DNA of 33,240 bases from a virus. The stretch spans positions 1-33,240 of IMG/VR virus record IMGVR_UViG_3300017527_000775. One strand, written 5' to 3'. The notes below the pieces were generated by a model that searched no databases, had not been told where the DNA came from, and saw nothing but the letters and a program-made list of their open reading frames with translations. The position numbers were made by a program, and so were the translations under genes. This document shows, in pieces, positions 8,270 to 14,593 of the stretch (position 1 is the stretch's first letter; each line of letters opens with the position of its first letter).

Positions 8270-9172
8270 ATGAGTAGAGAAGAAGATAGACTGGATGAAG
8301 GTATGGAGAGTAATGTATTTCTGGAAGGTGATGCATTAACTGAGTTGAATGACATTCTTGATGGGCCTAGACCTAAATTGGAACCAGTTGAAGAGCCAAT
8401 TGAAGAGCCTATTGTTGAAGAGCCTATTGAGGATAAAACAGCTCCTGTTGAAGAACCTGTTGAAGAACCTGTAGTAGAGCAACCAGTTGTTCAACCAGTT
8501 GTTGAAGAACCTGTTGTCGAAGCTCCTGTTGTTGAAGAGCCAAATATTGCGGAAGAGCTTAGGTTGGCTAACGAAAGAAATGAATTGCTGCTTCAGCGTA
8601 TTGAGCAGCTTTCTGATCCGGAACCTGCTCAACCTGCTGTAGAAGAGCCGACAGAAGATCCAGTTGTTCAACCTGTTGTTCAACCTGCTACTACTGAACC
8701 TATTGACTTTGTGAAGGATTTAGATCTTGATCGAGTTGTTGAAAGCCCAGAAGAGTTTAATGCATTACTTAATGAAGTTTACAATAAGGCAATAAATGTA
8801 GGATCTCAGCAAGCTAGTGAAAGATTGCTTACTGCAATTCCAGAGCTGGTTGTGAACTACGTTGGAAGACATTCTGCCATGAGTAAGATTGTTGGAGATT
8901 TTTATGAAGCTAATCCTGATCTTACTAATGCAAAGAAAACTGTGGCAGCTGTTGCTAACGACGTTCATGCTGAGCATCCTGATTGGAAAACTGAGGATGT
9001 TTTTAAAGAGTCGGCAGTAAGGGCTCGAAAGCTTCTCGGTATGGCTGAGAGGGCTGGAGTGGTTGTGGAACCTGTAGGTGACCCAGCTAATCCTCCCGCT
9101 CAGCGTGGCAGAGAAACACCTGCGCCTCAAAGAACTAAATTGGCAAAGGAAATTGATGATCTAATATCATAA
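8270..9172 (+). CDS. Putative capsid scaffolding protein
   Basis: A 300-aa acidic protein. Residues about 38-90 are a low-complexity run of EEPV/EQPVV/EEPI repeats, mirrored by imperfect DNA tandem repeats (about 8380-8545). A coiled-coil-like stretch (LRLANERNELLLQRIEQL) and a helical C-terminal half with a charged end follow. This composition and the position between portal and major capsid protein are typical of scaffolding proteins, which guide prohead assembly and then leave. The ATG at 8270 has AAGGAGG upstream. The stop abuts palindrome copy 5. No protease domain is visible. Confidence 0.65.
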   Translation: MSREEDRLDEGMESNVFLEGDALTELNDILDGPRPKLEPVEEPIEEPIVEEPIEDKTAPVEEPVEEPVVEQPVVQPVVEEPVVEAPVVEEPNIAEELRLANERNELLLQRIEQLSDPEPAQPAVEEPTEDPVVQPVVQPATTEPIDFVKDLDLDRVVESPEEFNALLNEVYNKAINVGSQQASERLLTAIPELVVNYVGRHSAMSKIVGDFYEANPDLTNAKKTVAAVANDVHAEHPDWKTEDVFKESAVRARKLLGMAERAGVVVEPVGDPANPPAQRGRETPAPQRTKLAKEIDDLIS

Positions 9173-9199
9173 AACTATGTTCGATTTTTGAACAGAGTT
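9173..9199. repeat. 27-bp dispersed palindrome, copy 5
   Basis: Left arm AACTATGTTC, centre GATTTTT, right arm GAACAGAGTT. It begins directly after the scaffold stop codon and ends 18 nt before the next ATG, with ACGGAGGG in between. Confidence 0.95.
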
Positions 9200-9217
9200 C
9201 AACGGAGGGTTCTTATA

Positions 9218-9553
9218 ATGTCTGCAAATACAGGGCGTATGGCAAGAATTCATAACGAGAGAATTGTAGATCAGTTTGTTGTCAAAACTGCTGCTGCAAC
9301 ACTAACTTTGGCGGAGACTCAAGTAAGGGCTGACACCACAGCCGGTGCAATGGCTATTACTCTTCCGTCTGTTGCAGAAGCTAAAGGTCTAACGTATTCT
9401 ATCATTCTTGAAACTGATGGTGGCAATCTCACTATTCAGGACGCTGATGATAGTTACAACTGGTCTGATCTTACTTGCGACGATGCACTTGATGGATTCC
9501 TGCTTTACAGCGACGGCTTTGTTTGGTGGCAGTTGGCTGCAATAACTGCATAA
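9218..9553 (+). CDS. Small beta-rich virion protein (decoration candidate)
   Basis: A 111-aa protein with a basic N-terminus (GRMARIHNERIVDQ) followed by a compact beta-rich domain, roughly from TLTLAETQ to the FVWWQLAA end. Such small beta-barrel proteins near the capsid gene are often head-decoration or fibre-foot proteins. The start is the ATG at 9218 with ACGGAGGG upstream; an in-frame TTG at 9188 would begin inside the palindrome and is not supported. The location between scaffold and capsid genes supports a capsid role, but I cannot name the family. Confidence 0.55.
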   Translation: MSANTGRMARIHNERIVDQFVVKTAAATLTLAETQVRADTTAGAMAITLPSVAEAKGLTYSIILETDGGNLTIQDADDSYNWSDLTCDDALDGFLLYSDGFVWWQLAAITA

Positions 9554-9597
9554 TTCTACAATCACGTAGAAACAGTATATGGTATTACTGATTTTTT
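9554..9597 (+). terminator. Weak hairpin pair with T-run (possible attenuator/terminator)
   Basis: TTCTAC/GTAGAA (9554-9571, loop AATCAC) is followed by CAGTA/TACTG (9573-9590) and then T6 at 9592-9597. The second stem is only 5 bp, so at most partial termination is expected. It lies between the candidate decoration gene and the beta-helix gene and could lower expression of the latter. Confidence 0.3.
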
Positions 9598-9622
9598 AAT
9601 AAAGACAGAGGAGGTACCGACC

Positions 9623-10519
9623 ATGTCTTTTAAGGGACAACTTTTGAAAGCCGGAATAGAATCTGATGGTAAGAATATAACCATCTTTGATGGAACGTTG
9701 ACTGCTGGTAATGTCTGGGTTCCTTTCGGCAATGTATACTATGTTTCCAAGGATGGGAGCGATGACAATAACGGCTTGACGTGGGCAGAAGCTTTTCTTA
9801 CTGTCGCAAAAGCTATTACAACCATGAACGCTCGAATTAGCTGGTCTGCTAGTCCTTGGGCAGAAAACGACATTTGCTATATAGGCCCCGGAACCTATGC
9901 CGAAGCATTAACTTCGTTACCTTACGGATGTGCTTTAATAGGTGCAGGTCATGACTATCGTGATGCTCAGTTCGGAACTAAAATTAAGCCAGCGAGCGGT
10001 TCTCCAGTCAATGTTGGGGCAGCTATTAATAGCTTATTCCAGAATATTGGTTTTGAGTCTGCTGATACCAGTGCAGCCTTTGATGCAGATATTTTGAACA
10101 ACTGCGGATTTGATGGCTGCTATTTTACTGGTCCTGCTGAAACCTCAACTATGGCTGCTGGTATAGTGACCAAAGATGCAGTCATGAATCGAATTCTTAA
10201 TAGTCAATTCAGCTGTGCTGATAAAGGTATTGATGTGAACTATGCTGATGGCGGAGACTCGTTCTCTCACAATCAGATCTATCATTGTCAGTTTGATCAG
10301 ATTGATACAGCTGGAATTGAAATTAGTACCAATCTCGTTGGGCCATCTTCGAAAGTCAAGCATTGTGACTTTCATGGGGGCGGAGTTACAATGGCTACGG
10401 CTATTGATGATAACTCTGGTCTTCTGGATGTTAGCTGGTGTACGGCTGAGGCTACGAGTGGATATAGTGGCTGCAGGTCTGTCAATGCCAGTTATCTGAA
10501 TGGAGCTCTCCAAACGTAG
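9623..10519 (+). CDS. Beta-helix (pectate-lyase-like) virion protein
   Basis: A 298-aa protein. After a short N-terminal part, YYVSKDGSDDNNGLTWAEAF (about residues 39-58) matches the usual opening of right-handed parallel beta-helix proteins. GPGTYAEALTSL and repeated N/C/F-rich turns (ILNNCGFDGCYF, QIYHCQFDQI, KVKHCDFHGG) follow, as in solenoid rungs. Such folds form tailspikes, depolymerases or fibre trunks. The position between scaffold and major capsid protein is unusual for a tailspike and suggests a capsid-attached fibre or decoration. Catalytic residues cannot be assigned. The ATG at 9623 has GAGGAGG upstream. Confidence 0.65.
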   Translation: MSFKGQLLKAGIESDGKNITIFDGTLTAGNVWVPFGNVYYVSKDGSDDNNGLTWAEAFLTVAKAITTMNARISWSASPWAENDICYIGPGTYAEALTSLPYGCALIGAGHDYRDAQFGTKIKPASGSPVNVGAAINSLFQNIGFESADTSAAFDADILNNCGFDGCYFTGPAETSTMAAGIVTKDAVMNRILNSQFSCADKGIDVNYADGGDSFSHNQIYHCQFDQIDTAGIEISTNLVGPSSKVKHCDFHGGGVTMATAIDDNSGLLDVSWCTAEATSGYSGCRSVNASYLNGALQT

Positions 10520-10528
10520 GAGGTTGTT

Positions 10529-10897
10529 ATGGCTGTTTTCACTCTAAAAAGAGAGTGTTATCATTGTGGTGGAAGTGGAATAGTTCCAATTTATACTCTT
10601 CCCACATCTCCTCCAACATCGACTGACGTATGTCCTGTATGTGGAGGAGATGGAATTATTGATTATGAGTATATAGGTCTTCCTGTTGGTGTATTTTATT
10701 CTTATCAGGTATTTGAAGCAACTGATCTAAGTGAATATAATGCACTTAATGATGCTAATAAAGGACACTATAATATTCTAGTTTCTTTAGGTTATATTGA
10801 TCTTAGTGAAGGTTCTAATGCTTTTAATCTATTACAAAATATGTTTGGTCCTGGAACTACAACTAGAGCTAATCTATTAGCTTTAATCGGAGGTTGA
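10529..10897 (+). CDS. DnaJ-type zinc-finger protein in the capsid cassette
   Basis: A 122-aa protein with two CxxCxGxG motifs near the N-terminus: CYHCGGSG and CPVCGGDG, about 23 residues apart. This is half of the four-motif zinc-finger region of DnaJ/Hsp40 chaperones, and it should bind one zinc ion. The rest (VGVFYSYQVFEATDLSEYNALNDANKGHYNIL onward, in shorter blocks) is helical and has no J-domain HPD motif. GGAGG precedes the ATG at 10529, and the stop is 1 nt before the next small gene. A role in capsid folding or assembly is inferred from the finger type and the position two genes before the capsid gene. Confidence 0.6.
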   Translation: MAVFTLKRECYHCGGSGIVPIYTLPTSPPTSTDVCPVCGGDGIIDYEYIGLPVGVFYSYQVFEATDLSEYNALNDANKGHYNILVSLGYIDLSEGSNAFNLLQNMFGPGTTTRANLLALIGG

Positions 10898-10898
10898 T

Positions 10899-11078
10899 AT
10901 GAAAGAGAAACTAGCACTTGAGTGTGCATTAAACCCTGGACTCAAGAAATATCTTGAATCTATTGGAGTGGTCAGGCCTGGAGTTATTGATAGTGCAGTG
11001 CCTGATCCTGAGCATGCTGTTGAAGATCATACTGAGAATCCTTCTATAGATGAAAGTCTTTCAACAGAAGATGAATAA
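10899..11078 (+). CDS. 59-aa acidic protein upstream of the capsid gene
   Basis: A short gene with ATG at 10899, GGAGG at 10889-10893 (5 nt spacing) and TAA at 11076-11078. The product begins MKEKLALECALNPGLKKYLE and has a strongly acidic, Pro-containing tail (about residues 31-59). It follows the zinc-finger gene by 1 nt and precedes the capsid ATG by 31 nt. The position and tight packing make it a real gene. Its function is unknown; an assembly helper or minor capsid component is possible. Confidence 0.6.
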   Translation: MKEKLALECALNPGLKKYLESIGVVRPGVIDSAVPDPEHAVEDHTENPSIDESLSTEDE

Positions 11079-11109
11079 CCTTAACTAACCCTAATTGGAG
11101 GTAAATATA

Positions 11110-12423
11110 ATGGCTGGTTTTCTTGGAATGAGAGGCACTGGAGACTGGGCTACAGATGAACGACCGCTGAATTGGCGACAAGGTATCTTGTATCTGTATC
11201 CTAACGGAAGTGCTCCTCTTACTGCTATAATGAGTAAGATGGGTAGTGAGAAAGTTGACGACGCCCAGTATCACTGGTGGACGAAGCTGCTTGCTACACA
11301 AGGTGGAAACTTTACTGCAGGTACTATTTATACTAATGCTGCACTTAGCTCGGCCTATGCGAGTGGCGGAGTTGCTGGTGAGACGGTATATCTTAAAATG
11401 CCTGCTAATTCAACGGCTTCGCTTTGTGGAGTCGATGAGTTCCGAGTAGGTCATCAGGTAACTCTTCGTGACCAAAGTGACTATAACATGACTGTTAATG
11501 GAAAAGTCACGGCGGTGCAAGCTAACGGAGCAAGTTCTTATATTGCTATTAAGCTGCTCGAAGATGATGACAACGGAAGCTCGACTGATCTTTCCGATGC
11601 TGATAACATTCTCATCACTGGTAACATCAACCCTGAAGGTGGGACGATGCCAGATGCGATTGCTTACAATCCTGTGAAGTGGTATAACTATACCCAAATC
11701 TTCAGAACGCCACTGAGCATTACTCGTACGGCAAAGCTTACCAAACTGCGTACTACTGACTCTTATAAAGAGGCCAAACGGGAGGCGTTGGAGCTTCATT
11801 CTATTGAAATGGAGAAAGCTTTCTTATGGGGCATTAGGACTGAAAACACTGGTGCCAATGGAAAGTATGAGCGTACCACTTTGGGTCTGATCAATGCTAT
11901 TAAGGATAACTCTTCAAGCACAACGCTTGACTATGTTTCCGATAGTGACTTTTCTGGTCAGTCATGGATACAGGGTGGTGAGGACTGGTTAGATGAAAGC
12001 TTGGAAGTCATCTTCCGCTATGGAGGAACTGAAAAGCTGGCACTCGTTGGTAGCGGTGCAATGCTGGGTATTCAGAAACTTGCCAAGACCTATGGCAGTA
12101 TTCAGCTGACTCCGGCGAGTAAAACCTATGGTATCGACATTAGGACGTGGCTCACGCCCTTCGGTACTATCCATCTTAAAACGCATCCTCTCTTCAGCTA
12201 TAATGCAGTCGATCGAAATACCATGATCGTCTTCGAGCCTCAGAAGCTGAAGTATAAGTATATCAGTGATACCACCTTCTACGATGACCCTGATAAGAAG
12301 AACACCGGGGCCAACAGAGTTGATGGTACTGATGAGGAGTGGCTGACTGAGTGTGGTCTGGAGTATCATCATCCTACTGCGTTTGGTTACTTGACTGGCT
12401 TTAATCAGACCAACACTGCGTAA
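11110..12423 (+). CDS. Major capsid protein (DUF5309/SU10-like)
   Basis: A 437-aa HK97-fold type capsid protein. Features recalling the DUF5309/SU10 family are an N-terminal arm with Trp/Arg residues (RPLNWRQGILYLYPNG), QIFRTPLSITRTA in the middle, the EMEKAFLWG helix end, the late MIVFEPQKLKYKYI strand, and a C-terminal WLTECGLEYHHPTAFG. It forms the icosahedral shell. The start is the ATG at 11110 with GGAGG at 11096-11100; the upstream TTG at 11095 overlaps that site. Codon use is somewhat richer in G/C-ending codons than in neighbours, as expected for a highly expressed gene. A structured region follows the stop. Confidence 0.85.
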   Translation: MAGFLGMRGTGDWATDERPLNWRQGILYLYPNGSAPLTAIMSKMGSEKVDDAQYHWWTKLLATQGGNFTAGTIYTNAALSSAYASGGVAGETVYLKMPANSTASLCGVDEFRVGHQVTLRDQSDYNMTVNGKVTAVQANGASSYIAIKLLEDDDNGSSTDLSDADNILITGNINPEGGTMPDAIAYNPVKWYNYTQIFRTPLSITRTAKLTKLRTTDSYKEAKREALELHSIEMEKAFLWGIRTENTGANGKYERTTLGLINAIKDNSSSTTLDYVSDSDFSGQSWIQGGEDWLDESLEVIFRYGGTEKLALVGSGAMLGIQKLAKTYGSIQLTPASKTYGIDIRTWLTPFGTIHLKTHPLFSYNAVDRNTMIVFEPQKLKYKYISDTTFYDDPDKKNTGANRVDGTDEEWLTECGLEYHHPTAFGYLTGFNQTNTA

Positions 12424-12440
12424 ACCTTTTACTGGATATA

Positions 12441-12525
12441 GTGGCAAAGAGCTGAGCTGAGCTGAGTGAGTAACGGACTGACAACCTAAACTGAATTAGG
12501 TGGAAGATGAGGCACTCTTTGTCAC
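12441..12525 (+). ncRNA. Structured RNA element after the capsid gene
   Basis: Outer arms GTGGCAAAGAG (12441-12451) and CTCTTTGTCAC (12515-12525) form an 11-bp stem with one G-U pair. Inside are a 6-bp hairpin ACCTAA/TTAGGT (12484-12501, loop ACTGAA) and a GAGCT repeat run. There is no T-run, so it is not a simple terminator. It may stabilise capsid mRNA or limit readthrough. The right arm overlaps palindrome copy 6 by 3 nt. Confidence 0.45.
12449..12470. repeat. Short GAGCT tandem repeat
   Basis: Three GAGCT units followed by GAGTGAG. It lies within the structured post-capsid element and is probably a slippage product or part of that structure. Confidence 0.7.
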
Positions 12526-12549
12526 TATGTTCAAATTTTGAACAGAGTT
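12523..12549. repeat. 27-bp dispersed palindrome, copy 6
   Basis: Left arm CACTATGTTC, centre AAATTTT, right arm GAACAGAGTT. It ends 5 nt before the ATG at 12555. The gene has no clear separate ribosome-binding site, so the AGAG in the right arm may have to serve. Confidence 0.93.
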
Positions 12550-12554
12550 GAATC

Positions 12555-12749
12555 ATGGCAGACTATGGATATATGGATGTAAGTGCTACGTGTCCCACTC
12601 ATGGCGGAGTTACCGAGACCGTTAGAATCTATGGCAGCAACGGTGATACTGTTTATCGAGTGGTAAAGGATCAAACCAATGGAGATTACTTCACTATAAA
12701 GGTTGTGATAACAGTCTCAGGAGCTGTAACCAGTTATGCACACGATTAG
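12555..12749 (+). CDS. 64-aa hypothetical protein
   Basis: A small, probably beta-rich protein (TETVRIYGSNGDTVYRVV, then FTIKVVITVSG) of unknown function, with a CPTHGG sequence near the N-terminus. It lacks a second Cys pair, so zinc binding is doubtful. The ATG at 12555 lies only 5 nt after palindrome copy 6. The next gene starts 9 nt after its stop, which supports co-translation with the adaptor gene. Confidence 0.5.
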   Translation: MADYGYMDVSATCPTHGGVTETVRIYGSNGDTVYRVVKDQTNGDYFTIKVVITVSGAVTSYAHD

Positions 12750-12758
12750 AGGTCTATT

Positions 12759-13487
12759 ATGAGCTTAGTATCAGTTAGACAAAAGTTTATAGAGTTCAGT
12801 GGTAGGTATGATTTAGTTAGTAGCACTACTACTTGGGCAGATAATGGAGCTGATTTCTTTCTCAATGCTGGGCAAAATTATCTTGATAGATTGGAGTTGA
12901 TCAATAAGAGCTATTCAAGAGTTTTCAAAACCTTAGCTATTGATGACTGGTATATTACCTTTCAGCGTTGTAGAGCTATTCAAGAAGTCTGGGCTAGTGA
13001 TAGTGATTATGAGCGTTGGCAATTAGAACGTAAAGATTTTGATCTATTACGTGCAGCTTATAATGAATTACCAGCAAATCTTGACTCCGGCGATCCACTA
13101 TATTACGCTCCTATGAGTCTTCGCAAAACTCCCGAAACTGCTACTGAAATGACTATTGATTATATCTATGATAGTGAAACCACTGTAGCTGCTGACCATT
13201 ATACCTATAATGGAATCATCTTCATGCCTCCAACTGATGAAGTATTACTTATCGAAGTTCGAGGTTTATTCTATCAGCCTGAATTAACTAATGACAGTGA
13301 TACTAATTATTGGACAGAAGTTCATCCGCATATATTAGTAATGGCTGGTTGCAGAGCACTTGAGTTAATGTACAGAAATACTCAAGGTGTTAAGGATTGG
13401 GAAACTTCTATCAAGCTTGAAATCACTGGTCTTGGTATGGATGAAGCTGAACAAGAGCTTGCCGAGTTTACTGAAATGGAGGGCTAA
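12759..13487 (+). CDS. Putative head-tail adaptor protein
   Basis: A 242-aa protein placed directly after the capsid gene block, where adaptors that sit beneath the portal are usually encoded. The N-terminal helical segment with DFFLNAGQNYLDRLELIN and the later MAGCRALELMYRNTQG helix recall phage adaptor/gp6-like proteins. The middle part is beta-rich. It probably completes the connector after packaging. The ATG at 12759 has GAGG upstream. The TAA stop overlaps palindrome copy 7. The call comes from position and layout more than from a definitive motif. Confidence 0.5.
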   Translation: MSLVSVRQKFIEFSGRYDLVSSTTTWADNGADFFLNAGQNYLDRLELINKSYSRVFKTLAIDDWYITFQRCRAIQEVWASDSDYERWQLERKDFDLLRAAYNELPANLDSGDPLYYAPMSLRKTPETATEMTIDYIYDSETTVAADHYTYNGIIFMPPTDEVLLIEVRGLFYQPELTNDSDTNYWTEVHPHILVMAGCRALELMYRNTQGVKDWETSIKLEITGLGMDEAEQELAEFTEMEG

Positions 13488-13513
13488 ACTGTGTTCGAAA
13501 TTTGAACATAGTT
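13487..13513. repeat. 27-bp dispersed palindrome, copy 7
   Basis: Left arm AACTGTGTTC, centre GAAATTT, right arm GAACATAGTT. At position 5 the arms would form a G-U pair in RNA. It overlaps the last base of the adaptor stop codon and ends 15 nt before the next ATG. Confidence 0.95.
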
Positions 13514-13528
13514 ATGAGGAGAATTAAG

Positions 13529-14044
13529 ATGAACGAGAAACTTTTCGTAAAAGGCAAAACTGATGAAGAGCGATTTAAGTCTATTGAGCAGACGTTCAAG
13601 CACTTCAGCAAGCGGTTACATAAAACTATGGTTGGAGTGATTCCTCCTATTCCATTGTTCGGCTTTGTTGATATTCCTGATCCGGAAACTGGTTTAGTAA
13701 TGGCTCAAGGTCCATTCCCTTTCAATGGTATGATAACAAGAGGGGTTCTAATAGTTGAGCATTATGAAGGGAAAGAGAGTGTAAAATTCACTATCAATAT
13801 GATAGGTTTAAAAGCTCAAAGATCTGTTTCATTTGATACTCGTAAACAGGTAATTATCGAACAACTCAATCTGCCCATAGAACTTGGTGATAGACTCAAT
13901 CTGATTGTAGATCAGCCTGATAGAGTTATGGCTATTTGGGCTAGTATTTTGTGTGTAGTTCCAATGGCCGAAACTCAACAAGAAAAATACTTAATCGAGG
14001 AAGTCAGCAGAGTTGCTGAGGAGGAACATAATGCCTTGTATTAA
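13529..14044 (+). CDS. Hypothetical protein of the tail/adaptor cassette
   Basis: A 171-aa protein with a helical N-terminal part (FKSIEQTFKHFSKRLHKTM), then a beta-rich domain beginning VGVIPPIPLFGFVDIPDP and ending near VMAIWASILCVVP, and a charged C-terminal helix. I do not recognise the family. It is probably a virion component given its place between adaptor and tail genes. The start is the ATG at 13529 with GAGGAG 7 nt upstream; an in-frame TTG at 13502 lies inside the palindrome. Its last 14 bases overlap the next gene. Confidence 0.55.
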   Translation: MNEKLFVKGKTDEERFKSIEQTFKHFSKRLHKTMVGVIPPIPLFGFVDIPDPETGLVMAQGPFPFNGMITRGVLIVEHYEGKESVKFTINMIGLKAQRSVSFDTRKQVIIEQLNLPIELGDRLNLIVDQPDRVMAIWASILCVVPMAETQQEKYLIEEVSRVAEEEHNALY

Positions 14045-14216
14045 GAGTGGCAGTAAGTGGAAACTTGGTTCTGGGCCAGCTATGTATAAGTCGAAAGCTG
14101 CTTGAGAGCGTGCTTATGCAGCTTACCGTGCTCGTAAGCATTCAAAACCTAAACATCATTCTGCTCCGATGGGAAATTTTCTTGAGAGTAGAATGAAGAA
14201 ATTTGGAGTCAATTAA
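14031..14216 (+). CDS. Small basic protein interrupted by an in-frame TGA
   Basis: The frame from ATG 14031 (GAGGA upstream) encodes 24 residues, MPCIKSGSKWKLGSGPAMYK then SKAA. It meets TGA at 14103-14105, then continues for 36 codons (ERAYAAYRARKHSKPKHHSA and onward) to TAA at 14214-14216. The TAA overlaps the next ATG (TAATG). Small phage proteins beginning MPC..K...K and containing a SKAA.ERAY.AY helix are familiar to me as uninterrupted proteins, so both halves belong together. The TGA may be read through, be a mutation, or be a sequence error. Alternatively only the 24-aa peptide is made. Its position suggests a minor virion or assembly protein. Confidence 0.6.
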
Positions 14217-14593
14217 TGTCACTGCAAATAGATGAGGAAAAACTCAAACGGCTTGGATCAGATATGGTTCGAGAAAAGTTTGGCAAGAGTCCTAAAGAGC
14301 TTTGGTGGGAAAGTACTGTTGATGCACTTAAAACTGCTGCAGCCCCAGCTCTTGGTGCTTCAACTATGGCATTGAGACCTAAAATGATGCGAGAGCTTAC
14401 AAATCTATTAAAAGGTAAGTTGAAAAGTTTTTCACTTAAGGAAGCCCAAAAAGGCTTATTTGGTAATACAGGGCCATTACCTAATCAAATGTTGCAGCAA
14501 GAGAAAGCTACTGAATTACAATCAGCTCGTAATCAAACTTTGCAAAGAGCTGCTATTGATTATGAAGCTCTTCATAAGGACTTTTTTGCATGA
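14216..14593 (+). CDS. Hypothetical helical protein, possibly extended past TGA
   Basis: A 125-aa, Lys/Gln-rich, helical protein with an Ala-rich central segment (TAAAPALGASTMALRPKM). Its start overlaps the previous stop (TAATG). It ends at TGA 14591-14593, which overlaps ATG 14590 of the next gene. After that TGA the same frame runs 16 more codons, YLHSQTAEQMGLSFNE, to TAA 14642-14644. That TAA again forms a TAATG junction, with ATG 14644 in the next gene's frame. Either the TGA is the normal stop (AAGGA precedes ATG 14590) or it is internal, as in the flanking genes. The function is unknown. Confidence 0.55.
   Translation: MSLQIDEEKLKRLGSDMVREKFGKSPKELWWESTVDALKTAAAPALGASTMALRPKMMRELTNLLKGKLKSFSLKEAQKGLFGNTGPLPNQMLQQEKATELQSARNQTLQRAAIDYEALHKDFFA

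Noticed and set aside
8053-8683. Long antisense open frames opposite the portal-scaffold junction
   Set aside because: They mirror the biased codons of the scaffold repeats, encode low-complexity Phe/Asn/Leu runs, and lack ribosome-binding sites.
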